DNA of 64,000 nt from Chromatiaceae bacterium (GCA_026984455.1 JALSSC010000057.1:1-64000); one strand, 5' to 3'; positions 9,060 through 18,682 are shown, counted from the stretch's first letter. Notes: generated from the sequence alone by a model not told the origin. Program-made: numbers and translations.

Positions 9060-9228
9060 TATACCCGTCACAGACGGAGGATCCACAAGTACCCGTGGCC
9101 CTCGGTGAGGCCTTGGATCAGGGTGGCCAAGGTCCGCCATAGCCCCCGCCATGGCTCGCCTTTGGGCCTGCGCACCAAGGCCCCAGGGTCGGCCTCGAAA
9201 TACCGAAATCCCGGGTACGACGGGTATG
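9060..9228 (+). repeat. Dispersed palindromic element, copy C1
   Basis: Left end TATACCCGTCACAGACGG at 9060; right end TACGACGGGTATG near 9216-9228. The interior contains CGCCATAGCCCCCGCCATGG and AAGGCCCCAGGG modules related to those in copies A and D. Its right end is shared with copy C2. Confidence 0.6.
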
Positions 9229-9348
9229 CCCGTCACAGATGGACTCCAATACCCGCGAGCACCCCTCGCGTCCCGGGGACCTCAGTGCGGATCCAGGGCG
9301 GGAGAAAGCGTTTCGAAGTATCGAAAACCCATATGCAACGGGTATACC
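9224..9348 (+). repeat. Dispersed palindromic element, copy C2
   Basis: It starts GTATGCCCGTCACAGATGG, directly reusing the end of C1, and finishes ATATGCAACGGGTATACC at 9331-9348. The interior includes GGCGGGAGAAAGCGTTTCGAAG, related to the GGCGGGAGAAACACCCTCGAAA segment of copy D (first parts only shown). The abutting arrangement suggests insertion into, or duplication from, an existing end. Confidence 0.55.
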
Positions 9349-9584
9349 TGGGGCGCGGACGGTCCGCGCAACAAGCCCTGCGCCGAGAACATCAGAATAT
9401 ACTGATTGTCCTGCGTAACAGATCCGGCATTTTCCAACAGAGGCCCCCTGTGGGTCAAGGGAAGCTTCGAGGCACCCACGCCACCCCGGAGCATGGGTGC
9501 GAGCACATTGAACACGTGTCCCAGCCAAGCCGCCCCACTCTCAGACCCGGGGCTTCAGGATCGGACAGGACGCGCCCGGGCATC

Positions 9585-12500
9585 TCAGGCGACCGTCTTG
9601 CGGAAACGTCTCTGAAACCAGCGTGTCCCTTCCACCGAATGCACCAGGACATGGATCAGCACCGGCACCACCAACAGGGTCAGGAAGGTGCCGGCCAGGA
9701 GGCCGCCGATGGCCACCACCGCCAGGGGTGAGAGGCGCTCGATCCCCACCGCCCACTCCAGGGCGATGGGGATCATACCCACCACGGTGGACCCGGCGGT
9801 CATCAGGATGGGCCGGGTGCGCAGGCGCACCGCCTCGAGGATGGCGGTGCGCAGATCCCTGCCCTCGCCCAGGGCCACCTGCATGAAGTCCACCAGGAGG
9901 ATGCCGTTCTTCACCACGATGCCCATGAGCAGGATCAGGCCCATGAAGGAGGGCATACAGCCATGCTTGCCGGCGAGCATCATCGCCCAGGCGGCGCCGA
10001 TCAGGGCCAAGGGCAGAGTCACCATGATCGCCAGGGGGCGCAGGAAGGAGCGGAAGGTGACCGCCAGGGACAGGAACAACAGGGCCAGGCCCAGCCCCAG
10101 GGCACGCACCAGGCGGCCGAAGGACTCGTCCATCTGCTTGCTCTCGCCCTCGTAGGAGAGGCGATAGCCACGCGGCAGTTGCAGGTCCTTTAGGGCCGCC
10201 GCCACATTGTCGTGGAGGTGGGTGATGGCGATGTTGCGCCGGTAACCGATCACGTCCACCGTGGGCCGCAGGGCCTGATGGGTGTGGGAGGCGGGCGCGT
10301 GCTCCACCGTCACCCGGGCGAGGTTGGCCAGGGGCACGCTGCGCCCGTCGGGGGTACGTATGGGGAGGCCGGCGATCATCTCCGGGTCGGCGCGCTGGGC
10401 GGGTTCGAGGCGCACCCACACCGGGATGGGGTTCTCCCCCGCCACCCGCAGCCGCCCGCCGGGGATGCCGCCGATGGCCGCTCCCACCTGTTTGGCGATG
10501 GCGTCGGCGCTGAGGCCGAAGTGATGGGCCTGGAGGGGATCCACGTCCAACTGGATACGGCGGGAGGCGCCCTGCCAGGAGCGCTCCACACCCGTCAGAC
10601 CGCGGACCGCGGCGAGCCGTTCCAGGACCTCGTCGGCCAGGCGGTCCAGGACCCGCCAGTCGGGACCGGTGAGCATCACGTCCACGCTGCCGCGGATGGA
10701 GGACAGGGGGGTGGCGCCATATTCCGCCACGTTGGCCGAGATCAACCCGGGGATGGCCCGCACCCGCTCGCGCACGGCCCGCTCGATCTCATAGATGCTC
10801 CGGTCGCGCGAAAAGCGGTCCACCAGGTTGACGGTGCTCTGTCCCTGCGAGAAGGTGCGCGCCGCCCCGAAGGCCCGTACCCCGGCCTCGGAGCCCACCA
10901 CGGTGGAGCTGGAGACGAGCCACGCGGCCGGCACCGCCGCCCGCACCGCGGCGTCCACCTCCCGGGCGATGCGCTGCATCGCGGCCACGTCGGTGTCCGG
11001 CTCGGCCTCGAAGTTCACCAGGAAGATGCCGGTGTCCATGAGGGGCATGAGTTCCCGCCCCACCAGGGGCATCTGCCGGGCGGAGAAGACGAACAGGGCG
11101 AAGAACACCAAGAGGACCAGGGCGCGGTGATGCAGGCCCCAACCCACCAGGGCGGCATAGAAGCGCTTCAGCGGCTCCAGGACGAAGCGCTCGAAGGGCC
11201 GCAGCAGGAAGCCCAGGGGGTCGCGCGCGCCGGGACGGAGCAGCCAGGGGGTGAGCAGGGGGATGATGGTGACCGAGACCACGAAGGAGGAGACCAGGGC
11301 GATGGTGAGGGTCACCGACAGGGGCCGCAGTACGGTCTGCACATAACCGCCGATGAAGATGATGGGCAGGAGCACGATGAAGTTGCTCAGGGTCCCGGAG
11401 AGGACCGCCAGCATCACCTCGGAGGTGCCGCGGGCGGCGGCCTGGAGGCCCGATTCACCCCGTTCCGCGATGCGTCGCTCGATGTTCTCGATCACCACGA
11501 TGGCGTCGTCCACCAGCATCCCCACGGCGATGATGACCGCGGTGAGGGTGACCATGTTGAACTCGTAGCCCACCATCCACATCACCGCGAAGGTGAGCAG
11601 ATAGGTGAAGGGCAGAGACAGGGCGGTGACCAGGGAGGCGCGGGTGTCGCCCAGGAAGACCAGGATCACCAGCACCGCCATGATCACGGCGTCGCGCAGG
11701 GCGTCGATCATGTTGGACACGGTGAGATGGATGAGCCGGCCCTGGGTGTCGGCCACCGAGATGGCGAGCATGGGGAATTCGGCGCGCACCTCGGGCAGGA
11801 CCCGTTCCATGGCCGCCACCACGTCGCTGGCGTGGCCGTGCTCACCGCGCAGCAGGGCCACCGCGACCCCGTCCCGGCCGTTGCCGCGATACAGGCTGGT
11901 GGGGTCGGCGTAGCCCCAGTGCACGCTCCCGAGATCGCCCACGCGCACGAAGCCGCCGCCCTTCAGCGGCACCAGGATCGCGGCCAGGTCCTCGGGGCCA
12001 TGGGCCAGCTTGCGCACGGTCAGCAACAGGCGGTAACCGTCCCGCTCCACCAGGCCCGCCGGACGCGAGTCGTTGTCCGCGGCCAGGGCCGCCGCCACCT
12101 GGGGGATGTCCAGGCCGTGGGCCACCAGGCGATCGCGGTCCAGGTCCACCGCCACTTGGCGGACACGTCCGCCGAAGACCTCCGCCTCGGCCACCCCGGG
12201 GACGTTGAGCAGGCGGTCACGCAGGGGGTTGGCGGCGATCCGCCGGACTTGGGCGAGGCTCAGGCCGCTGCCCTCGGCCGGACTCACCGCCAACACCAGG
12301 GCGGCATGGGCGGCATCCGTGATGCGGAAGATCAGGGGCGCCTTCGTGCCCGCGGGGAGGTCGCCGGTGACCCGCTTGAGTTCCGTCTCCACCCGCGCCG
12401 CGGCCAGATCGATGTCGTTGCCATACTCGAACTCCGCCTGCACCAGGGAGACCTGGTCGCGGGAGGTGGAAGTGACCCGGCGCAGGCCGTCCAGGGCCGA

Positions 12501-12713
12501 GAGGCGCACCTCTATGGGATGGGTCACCTCGCGGGCGACGTCGTCGGCGGTGGCCCCGGGCCACTGGGTGACCACCGCCACCTGCGGCCGGTTGGTGTCG
12601 GGGAACAGGTTCACCGGCATCTTCAGATAGCCGATGACCCCCATCAGGGCGGCCACCAGGGTGAAGGCCAGCACCGCGTGGGGACGGTGCAGAAGGCGCT
12701 CCACCGCATTCAT
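9585..12713 (-). CDS. RND-family efflux pump inner-membrane transporter
   Basis: 1042 aa, the usual size for AcrB/MexF-type proton-driven pumps. There is an N-terminal helix, two large periplasmic loops and twelve expected membrane segments. The proton-relay aspartates are in GMLVDDAIVVIENIERR (TM4), and the segment FIGGYVQTVLRPLSVTL follows. The C-terminal half repeats the fold (FRSFLRPLAIMVTLPLALIG, VVKNGILLVDF). I place it in the HAE-1-like hydrophobe/amphiphile group; substrate unknown. The adaptor gene overlaps by 4 bp upstream. No outer-membrane factor is in this operon; one is encoded at 16008 on the other strand. Confidence 0.92.
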   Translation of the reverse strand: MNAVERLLHRPHAVLAFTLVAALMGVIGYLKMPVNLFPDTNRPQVAVVTQWPGATADDVAREVTHPIEVRLSALDGLRRVTSTSRDQVSLVQAEFEYGNDIDLAAARVETELKRVTGDLPAGTKAPLIFRITDAAHAALVLAVSPAEGSGLSLAQVRRIAANPLRDRLLNVPGVAEAEVFGGRVRQVAVDLDRDRLVAHGLDIPQVAAALAADNDSRPAGLVERDGYRLLLTVRKLAHGPEDLAAILVPLKGGGFVRVGDLGSVHWGYADPTSLYRGNGRDGVAVALLRGEHGHASDVVAAMERVLPEVRAEFPMLAISVADTQGRLIHLTVSNMIDALRDAVIMAVLVILVFLGDTRASLVTALSLPFTYLLTFAVMWMVGYEFNMVTLTAVIIAVGMLVDDAIVVIENIERRIAERGESGLQAAARGTSEVMLAVLSGTLSNFIVLLPIIFIGGYVQTVLRPLSVTLTIALVSSFVVSVTIIPLLTPWLLRPGARDPLGFLLRPFERFVLEPLKRFYAALVGWGLHHRALVLLVFFALFVFSARQMPLVGRELMPLMDTGIFLVNFEAEPDTDVAAMQRIAREVDAAVRAAVPAAWLVSSSTVVGSEAGVRAFGAARTFSQGQSTVNLVDRFSRDRSIYEIERAVRERVRAIPGLISANVAEYGATPLSSIRGSVDVMLTGPDWRVLDRLADEVLERLAAVRGLTGVERSWQGASRRIQLDVDPLQAHHFGLSADAIAKQVGAAIGGIPGGRLRVAGENPIPVWVRLEPAQRADPEMIAGLPIRTPDGRSVPLANLARVTVEHAPASHTHQALRPTVDVIGYRRNIAITHLHDNVAAALKDLQLPRGYRLSYEGESKQMDESFGRLVRALGLGLALLFLSLAVTFRSFLRPLAIMVTLPLALIGAAWAMMLAGKHGCMPSFMGLILLMGIVVKNGILLVDFMQVALGEGRDLRTAILEAVRLRTRPILMTAGSTVVGMIPIALEWAVGIERLSPLAVVAIGGLLAGTFLTLLVVPVLIHVLVHSVEGTRWFQRRFRKTVA

Positions 12714-13831
12714 GGGGCCGGCTCCAGGGTCACCCGGTCGCCATCCTGCAGACGCAGCAGGGTGGTCTCATGGGCCACCACCACCCGCTCCCCCGGCGCC
12801 AGCGGCCCCGCCACCGCCACCCGCTGCGCCGTCCGCAGGAGGATGCGCACGGTCACGGCGTCGAGACGCCCGCCCTGCCCTTCCCCGCGGATCCGGAAGA
12901 CACGCGCCTGCACGCCTCCAGGCAGGGGCCGCAGGGCATCGGCCGGGACCTGGAGCGCCGCGTCCAGGGCCGCGGTCACCACCCGCGCATGCAGCAGCGC
13001 CCCGGGGGCGGCGCCGAAGGGCAGCGCGGGCACGTCGATCTCGATATAGCCCAGGGAACGCGCGTCCAGGGCCGGAAAGATGCGCGCGGCGTGCAGGCGC
13101 AGGGTCTCGCCGTCATGACTCACCTCCACCTCGTTGCCCGGCCGCACCCGCTCCAGGACCTCCGCCGGCAGACGCACCTCCAGGCGGCCCGAGCGGACCA
13201 CGATGAGGCGGTACAGGGGCTTGCCCACGGTAGCGAGATCGCCGGGATCGGCCAGGCGCGCGGCGATCACCCCGTCCACCGGGGCGGTGATGCGGGCGTA
13301 ACCCAGGCGCACCTGGGCCGCCTCGATCTCCCTCTGCAAGGCCGTGATCTGCTCCCGCGCCGCCTGCGCCGCCGCCTCGTCGCGGTCGGCCTGGGACTCG
13401 GAGATGCCGTGCTCGCGCAACAGCTCACGCGAGCGGCGGGCGTCCCTGGCCTTGCGCCGGGCATCGGTCCCGGCCGCCGCCAGCTTGGCCTCCAGGGCCG
13501 CCAGTTGTTTCTCCAACTCGCGGGTATCCAGGCGCGCCAGGAGATCGCCGGCGTGCACCCGGGCGCCCTCCCGCGGCCCCATCGCCTCGATCACCGCCGA
13601 CAGGCGCGGGGCCACCTTCACCTCCCGTTCCCCCTTCACCAGGGCCAGGGCCGGAAACCCGCGAGTGATCCGGCCACGGATCACCGCCGCGCTGCGCAGC
13701 GCCCAAGGGGCCACCGACGGCGGGGGAACCGCGGTGAGTCCTTGCCGGCGCTGCTGATGCAGGCGCAGACCGCCGAACACCGCCGCGACCAATACCAGCA
13801 GGGCGAGGAGATAGAGTAGGAACCGCTTCAT
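12710..13831 (-). CDS. RND periplasmic adaptor (membrane fusion protein)
   Basis: 373 aa. A single N-terminal membrane segment (about 3-22) is followed by a beta-barrel/lipoyl/coiled-coil hairpin layout: lipoyl half near ARVHAGDLLARLD, a long helical hairpin of about 120 residues rich in Ala/Arg/Glu, and the second lipoyl half YARITAPVDGVIAARLADPGD. It links the pump to an outer-membrane channel. Start chosen at 13831 (MKRFLLYLL); the frame continues upstream without a plausible RBS. Overlaps the pump gene by 4 bp. Confidence 0.9.
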   Translation of the reverse strand: MKRFLLYLLALLVLVAAVFGGLRLHQQRRQGLTAVPPPSVAPWALRSAAVIRGRITRGFPALALVKGEREVKVAPRLSAVIEAMGPREGARVHAGDLLARLDTRELEKQLAALEAKLAAAGTDARRKARDARRSRELLREHGISESQADRDEAAAQAAREQITALQREIEAAQVRLGYARITAPVDGVIAARLADPGDLATVGKPLYRLIVVRSGRLEVRLPAEVLERVRPGNEVEVSHDGETLRLHAARIFPALDARSLGYIEIDVPALPFGAAPGALLHARVVTAALDAALQVPADALRPLPGGVQARVFRIRGEGQGGRLDAVTVRILLRTAQRVAVAGPLAPGERVVVAHETTLLRLQDGDRVTLEPAP

Positions 13832-14008
13832 GGGAACAAGGCCTCGGTGGGGGGAAGGGAGAGATCGACCGAACCCGGGGGCCAGGGAGGAGGCACCGGT
13901 CCGTGACCATCTCCACCGTCCGGGGTGTGGGGATGATCGCGGCGGGGGTCGTGCACGCCCGCGCCGAGACACTCCTTCGGCACGGGCCCATTCTACCTCA
14001 GATCACCC

Positions 14009-14028
14009 TGATATCTGGTATCACAGAT
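14009..14028. promoter_or_regulatory. Operator-like palindromes between divergent genes
   Basis: TGATA-N5-TATCA (14009-14023) and, overlapping it, ATCTG-N6-CAGAT (14013-14028) lie in the 289-bp gap between the RND adaptor (-) and the beta-CASP gene (+). The arrangement suits a dimeric repressor site. No regulator gene is adjacent, so the binder is unknown. Confidence 0.35.
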
Positions 14029-14064
14029 GTCGTGGAAATGACCCCCATAGCGCACGTCCGGGAC

Positions 14065-14093
14065 TCGACCGCCCGGAGACCCCGGCGTATAAA
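14065..14093 (+). promoter_or_regulatory. Sigma70-like promoter for the beta-CASP gene
   Basis: TCGACC (14065-14070), a 17-bp spacer and TATAAA (14088-14093), about 27 bp before the ATG at 14121. Matches to consensus are 4/6 and 5/6. Confidence 0.45.
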
Positions 14094-14120
14094 GGCCTCA
14101 TTTTGACCAGGAACCCTGCC

Positions 14121-15521
14121 ATGCACATCGAATTCCACGGCGCCGACCGCGAGGTCACCGGATCCTGCCACCTGCTGGAATACCGCGGGACCCGCATCCT
14201 GGTGGATTGCGGCCTCTACCAGGGAGGCAGGGAACTGGACGAAGAGAACCGCCGCCCCCTCGGTTTCGATCCCGGGACGATAGACTTTCTGCTCCTGACC
14301 CATGCCCATCTGGACCACTGCGGACGCATCCCCATGCTGCCCGCGGCCGGATTTCGCGGCGAGATCGTCACCACCTCCGCCACCCGGGAGCTGGCCCGCC
14401 TGGTGATGCTGGACTCGGCCCACCTCCAGGAGGAGGAGGCCGAACGACGCGCCCGCCAGGCCTCCCGGCACCACGGCCGGCAACAGGCACCGAGTCCCCT
14501 CTACACCACCCTGGACGCCCTCAACTGTCTGGATTTCTTCGGGCGGACGGCGGAATACGGCCGTCCCCTGGAACTGACCGAAGGCATCCGCGTCACCTTC
14601 CACGACGCCGGCCATATCCTGGGTTCCGCGAGCCCCCTGGTGGAACTGGGTCAGGGGGCGGAACGCCGCAGGATCCTCTTCTCCGGGGACCTGGGCTACA
14701 ACGGACGGGCCATCCTGCGCGATCCTCAGGTGCCCGCAGAGGCCGACGTGGTGGTCATGGAGACCACCTACGGCGATCGCCGCCACAAGGCCCTCGGCCC
14801 CTCCCTGGAGGAACTCTACGGGGCCATCGGGGACACCCTGGAGCGCGGCGGCGACGTCGTCATCCCCAGCTTCGCCCTGGAACGCACCCAGGAGGTCCTC
14901 TACTACCTGCGCGAGGGCGTCGAGCACCGCCGCCTGCCCAGAAACCTCCCGGTATTCCTGGACTCCCCCATGGCCATATCGGCCACGGAGATCTTCCGCC
15001 GCCACCCCGAGTGCTACGACGCCGAGACCCTCGGCCTGTTCCAGGAAGGACGCGACCCCTTCGCCCTGCCGCGCCTCCATTTCACCCGTGACACGGCGGC
15101 CTCCATGGCCCTCAACCAGGTGGAAGGCGGGGCGGTGATCATGGCCGGGTCGGGGATGTGCACGGGCGGACGGGTACGTCACCACCTCAAACACCACCTC
15201 TGGCGCGCGGAGAGCGCCGTGGTGTTCGTCGGCTACGCCGCCCAGGGCACCCTCGCGCGGCGTATCATCGATGGCGCCAGAGCGGTGCGCATCTTCGGGG
15301 AAGAGATCCCGGTGCGCGCCCGGATCCACACCATCGGCGGCTTCTCCGCCCACGCCGACAGCGACGAACTCCTGGCTTGGCACCGCCGCATCGCCCGACC
15401 GCGCCAGACCTTCCTCGTGCATGGTGAGCCCGAGGCCATGCACGCCTTCGCCCGCCGCCTGGGGGATACCGAGGTGATCATGCCGGAACTGCACTCGCGC
15501 TACGCGCTGGGGACCCGGTGA
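14121..15521 (+). CDS. Beta-CASP metallo-beta-lactamase RNA-processing-type hydrolase
   Basis: 466 aa. The metallo-beta-lactamase metal site HAHLDH is at residues 61-66. Further conserved parts follow in family order: DAGHILGSA, FSGDLGY, ETTYGDR, SFALERTQEVLYYL, the GSGMCTGGRVRHHLKH motif, and a late GGFSAHAD and VHGE. This is the CPSF-73/TTHA0252-like ribonuclease family, which acts in the cytoplasm on RNA; a cellular substrate cannot be named. ATG 14121 is the first codon giving the family N-terminus (MHIEFHGADREVTGS). Transcribed alone, divergent from the RND operon; a MITE-like element lies just downstream. Confidence 0.9.
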   Translation: MHIEFHGADREVTGSCHLLEYRGTRILVDCGLYQGGRELDEENRRPLGFDPGTIDFLLLTHAHLDHCGRIPMLPAAGFRGEIVTTSATRELARLVMLDSAHLQEEEAERRARQASRHHGRQQAPSPLYTTLDALNCLDFFGRTAEYGRPLELTEGIRVTFHDAGHILGSASPLVELGQGAERRRILFSGDLGYNGRAILRDPQVPAEADVVVMETTYGDRRHKALGPSLEELYGAIGDTLERGGDVVIPSFALERTQEVLYYLREGVEHRRLPRNLPVFLDSPMAISATEIFRRHPECYDAETLGLFQEGRDPFALPRLHFTRDTAASMALNQVEGGAVIMAGSGMCTGGRVRHHLKHHLWRAESAVVFVGYAAQGTLARRIIDGARAVRIFGEEIPVRARIHTIGGFSAHADSDELLAWHRRIARPRQTFLVHGEPEAMHAFARRLGDTEVIMPELHSRYALGTR

Positions 15522-15636
15522 GAGCGGTATCCCCTCCCGTACCCCGTGCGTCCTCCGACCCAAAGGCGGGACGGATGGTGTCGGACTCCATCGTCCGGCC
15601 GGTATCGCCCGCAGCAAGAACAGACACCCCACGTCA

Positions 15637-15799
15637 CAGGACCACGTCATCCAACCACTCAAGTCATTGAAAACCGCGCCAGTGGCCTTCCCTGAAAATG
15701 TCTGCGGCAGGGATGCCGCAGTCAAGCCTACAGGGAGGTATTCACGGCGTTTTTCAGGGAAGGCCACTGGCAGAGGGGCGGTTAGATGACGGAGCCCTG
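15637..15799. mobile_element. 163-bp folded MITE-like element, copy 1
   Basis: Only one base differs from the copy at 33104-33266. Outer ends CAGG-N4-CGTCATCCAACC and its imperfect complement pair at 15 of 20 positions. Inside is a 21-nt inverted repeat starting GCCAGTGGCCTTCCC (15678-15698 with 15751-15771). Within that lies a nested perfect 8-bp hairpin CTGCGGCA/TGCCGCAG (15702-15721). No coding capacity. The near-identity of two distant copies implies recent movement or conversion. Confidence 0.75.
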
Positions 15800-15817
15800 C
15801 CCCACGTCACCGCCGGG

Positions 15818-15850
15818 AGAATCGTGGCAGAATGGCTGTGCTATGATTCT
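15818..15850 (+). promoter_or_regulatory. Extended -10 promoter with flanking inverted repeat
   Basis: TGCTATGAT (15839-15847) matches an extended -10 (TGn plus TATGAT). It is framed by AGAATC (15818-15823) and GATTCT (15845-15850), which could form an operator. Likely drives the outer-membrane factor operon. Confidence 0.4.
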
Positions 15851-16007
15851 GTATCTTCTCTCTACGACAAGAACATCTCGGCGACGAGGAGCATGAGATG
15901 CACGGCACCATCGGCGTTGCCCCAAAGGCGGGATGCCCCCTCCTGGTTCTTGGAAGGGCGGATGGCGGAGGGGATCCGCAAGGCGCTGGAGGAGTTCGGC
16001 GTCGAAA

Positions 16008-17579
16008 TTGACCGCACCAACAGGCCTTCCCCGGAAACTCCCGATACGGCTGTTGGTCTTCACCCTGCTGGGCATCCTGAGTGCCTGCACCACCCTGGGG
16101 CCGGACTACCAGCCGCCGCAGAGCCCTGAACTCGAGGCCTGGCCGCCGTCCCTCCACGGCCTGGGGCCGGACGAGGCCGAGCAGCGCCGGATGGAGCTGG
16201 AGTTCTGGTGGAGGATCTTCGACGACCCGCTGCTGGACCGCCTGATCCACATCGCCGTGGAGAACAACCGCCAGCTGCGCGCGGCCGGGCTACGGGTACT
16301 CCAGGCCCGGGCCCTGCGGGGCCTGGCCGCCGCCGGCCCCTATCCCCAGTCCCGTCAGGCCAGCGCGGACTTCACCTACCTGAACCAGCGGACTCACGGC
16401 GGCAACGGGGAAGGCAGCGGGACGTCCAGCAGTTGGAGCCTGGGGCTGTCGGTGGGCTGGGAGCTGGACTTCTGGGGACGCTTCCGGCGGGGCATCGAGT
16501 CCGCCGACGCCACCTTCTTCGCCTCCCTGGAGGCCCAGCGCGCCATGCAGGTGCTGGTCAAGGCCCAGGTGGCCAGCCTCTACTTCTCCTGGCGCATCCT
16601 CCAGGCGCGCATCGACATCGCGCGCAAGAACGCCCGGCGGCAGCAACGCAGTTACCAGATCGCCGAGGAGCTGTTCCACTCCGGCAACACCTCGGAACTG
16701 GACTTCCAACAGGCCCGGACCCAGTACCTGGCCACCCTGGCGGCCATCCCCGAGCTGGAACTGGCCCGCACCCGGACCCTCAACGCCCTGTGCGTGCTGC
16801 TGGACCGGCCGCCGGGTGATCTTCCCGAACTGGACTCGGGACCCTATGAGCTGCCCCTGGTGGAGCGCGTCGCGGTGAGCGGGATTCCCGCCCGCCTGCT
16901 GCTGCGCCGGCCGGACATCCGCGCCTCGGCCTGGGCCATCGCCGCCCAGTCGGCGCAGATCGGTATCGCCGAGGCGGACCTCTACCCCGCCATCACCCTG
17001 TTGGGCAGCCTCGGCTGGTCCGCGAGTTCCAGCCACGGCGCCCCGGACACCGGCGCCCTGGCCATCGGTCCATCGGTGCGCTGGAACCTCTTCGACCAGG
17101 GCCTGATCCGCAACAACGTGCGGCTGCAGGACGCGAAGTTGCAGGAACTCATCGAACAGTACCGGGACAGGGTGCTGCAGGCCGCCGAGGAGATCGACAA
17201 CGCCGCCATCAGCGTGGTCAGGACCGCGGAGCAGACGAGGATCCTCGAGCAGACGGTGCGGTCCGCGGAACGATCGCTGGAGATCGCCAATACCAGCTAC
17301 CGGGAAGGCTACACCGGCTTCCAACGGGTACTGGACGCCCAGCGCACCCTGTTCGCCCAGAACGACCGCCTGGTGACCACCCGCGGCGAGAACCTGGGCT
17401 ACCTGATCGCCCTCTACAAGGGGTTGGGCGGCGGCTGGTCACCGGCCGGGCTGGACGACCTGGCGCCCGCGTCCACCCGTGAACGCATGAAGGCACGCAC
17501 CGACTGGGGCGACCTGCTGGACGCGCCCTTGGGCCCGTTGCCCTCTCCCCTTCCTTCCGCACCGAATGCAACGCCATGA
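16008..17579 (+). CDS. Outer-membrane efflux lipoprotein (OprM/NodT type)
   Basis: About 523 aa. A lipoprotein signal with lipobox LSAC is followed by TTLGPDYQPP, the typical OprM/CusC N-terminus. Two outer-membrane-efflux repeats follow (ELEFWWRIFDDPLLDRLIHIAVENNRQL and RRPDIRASAWAIAAQSAQIGIAEADLYP). It should form a trimeric TolC-like channel. The start is uncertain: no ATG lies close, and TTG 16008 gives a short n-region before the signal, with GGAGGAG 13 nt upstream. The gene overlaps the next by 4 bp, so it belongs to the adaptor/DUF2955 operon rather than to the RND pump at 9585, though it could serve both. Confidence 0.87.
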   Translation: MTAPTGLPRKLPIRLLVFTLLGILSACTTLGPDYQPPQSPELEAWPPSLHGLGPDEAEQRRMELEFWWRIFDDPLLDRLIHIAVENNRQLRAAGLRVLQARALRGLAAAGPYPQSRQASADFTYLNQRTHGGNGEGSGTSSSWSLGLSVGWELDFWGRFRRGIESADATFFASLEAQRAMQVLVKAQVASLYFSWRILQARIDIARKNARRQQRSYQIAEELFHSGNTSELDFQQARTQYLATLAAIPELELARTRTLNALCVLLDRPPGDLPELDSGPYELPLVERVAVSGIPARLLLRRPDIRASAWAIAAQSAQIGIAEADLYPAITLLGSLGWSASSSHGAPDTGALAIGPSVRWNLFDQGLIRNNVRLQDAKLQELIEQYRDRVLQAAEEIDNAAISVVRTAEQTRILEQTVRSAERSLEIANTSYREGYTGFQRVLDAQRTLFAQNDRLVTTRGENLGYLIALYKGLGGGWSPAGLDDLAPASTRERMKARTDWGDLLDAPLGPLPSPLPSAPNATP

Positions 17580-18682
17580 GCCAGGAAACCCCTCCCAGCC
17601 CCGAGCAGAAGGCCCGGCGTTCGGTACTGCGCGGCAGTACCCTGGTATTGCTGCTGATTCTCGTCACCTTCGTCTGGTATCTGTTCGCCGAACGCCTCAC
17701 ACCCTACACCCAGCAGGCCCGGGTACGGGGCTTCGTGGTGGGGGTGGCGCCCAAGGTCTCGGGGCTGGTCACGGAGGTCTGGGTGCGCAACGATCAGGAG
17801 GTACAGCGCGGCGAACGGCTGTTCCAGATCGACCGCAAGGACTACGAGATCGCCCTCACCCAGGCGCAGGCCAGGCTGGCCGACGCCCGCACCCAACTGG
17901 CCGGCGCGGAGGCCGTCATCGCGCTGTCCCGGGCCAGACTCACCTCGGCCCTGGCCCGTCTGGAAAAGACACGCAAGGATGCCGATCGGCAGAAGCGCCT
18001 GTACAGGAAGGATCCGGGCGCCATCTCGGTACGCCGGGTGGAGATCGCCGAGGCCAGCCTCAGGGAATCCCAGGCCAACGTGTCGGCGGCGCGGGCCAAC
18101 CTGAGAAAGGCGCAGGAACAGAAACGCGGCGCCGAGGAGAAGCTGGTCTCCGCCCGGAGCCGGGTGAAGAAGGCCCGCCTGGATCTCGATTCCACCCTGG
18201 TGGTGGCCGAATCCAGCGGCGTGATCACGGACCTGCAGACCGACGTGGGCCACTATGCGCGGAAGGGCCAGGCGGTGATGACCCTGGTGGCCACCCATGA
18301 CCTGTGGATCGAGGCCCAGTACACGGAGAACAATCTCGGCCACCTGGAAAAGGGCACCCCGGTGGAGTTCGTCCTGGACGCGGAGCCGGGAAAGGTGTTC
18401 CAGGGCCGGGTGGAGAGCATCGGCCTGGGGGTGAGCGCCGGGGCGGTTCCACCGCCCGGGACCCTGCCCACCATCAACAACAACCGCAACTGGCTGCGTC
18501 AGGCCCAGCGTTTCCCGGTGTTGATCCGCTTCGACCGGGAGCAGCCGGGTCTGACAGGCGACGCGCTGCGCGTGGGCGGCCTGGTGGAGGTGATCGCCTA
18601 CACCGAGGAGGCAGGCTCCGTTCTCCGGCCCTTGGGTGAGTTCTTCATCCACACGATGAGCTGGCTCTCCTACATCTACTGA
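17576..18682 (+). CDS. HlyD/EmrA/AaeA-type membrane fusion protein
   Basis: 368 aa. One N-terminal membrane helix (about 20-40) is followed by a lipoyl half GFVVGVAPKVSGLVTEVWV, a long coiled-coil hairpin (about 85-205, rich in Ala/Arg/Lys), the second lipoyl half, and a beta-barrel with ATHDLWIEAQYTENNLGHL. The C-terminus is hydrophobic (FFIHTMSWLSYIY). Between the channel gene (4-bp overlap) and the DUF2955 protein, the arrangement resembles aaeA-aaeB, pumps for aromatic acids. Substrate unknown. Confidence 0.87.
   Translation: MSQETPPSPEQKARRSVLRGSTLVLLLILVTFVWYLFAERLTPYTQQARVRGFVVGVAPKVSGLVTEVWVRNDQEVQRGERLFQIDRKDYEIALTQAQARLADARTQLAGAEAVIALSRARLTSALARLEKTRKDADRQKRLYRKDPGAISVRRVEIAEASLRESQANVSAARANLRKAQEQKRGAEEKLVSARSRVKKARLDLDSTLVVAESSGVITDLQTDVGHYARKGQAVMTLVATHDLWIEAQYTENNLGHLEKGTPVEFVLDAEPGKVFQGRVESIGLGVSAGAVPPPGTLPTINNNRNWLRQAQRFPVLIRFDREQPGLTGDALRVGGLVEVIAYTEEAGSVLRPLGEFFIHTMSWLSYIY

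Larger units (their letters stand above)
9028..9584. other. Intergenic island between petA and the RND pump
   Basis: No supported gene. It holds two palindromic elements in tandem (9060-9228 and 9224-9348). Beyond 9350 I see only short GC-rich inverted repeats and no clear T-tract terminator for petA or the pump. The petA promoter must lie here or inside the repeat, and TATATA at 9057-9062 is part of the element end. Confidence 0.6.
15522..16007. other. Intergenic region before the efflux operon
   Basis: It contains the 163-bp element at 15637-15799 and an extended -10 promoter near 15842. A 37-codon frame at 15898-16011 ends in TGA overlapping the putative TTG start of the next gene. It could be a translated leader, but its composition gives no support. 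Confidence 0.55.

Noticed and set aside
10212-13049. 945-codon open frame on the plus strand
   Set aside because: Antisense to the RND pump and adaptor; composition is typical of a shadow frame.
15898-16011. 37-codon leader frame before the efflux channel gene
   Set aside because: Its stop overlaps the TTG start, which is suggestive, but there is no convincing ribosome site or composition; not listed as a gene.
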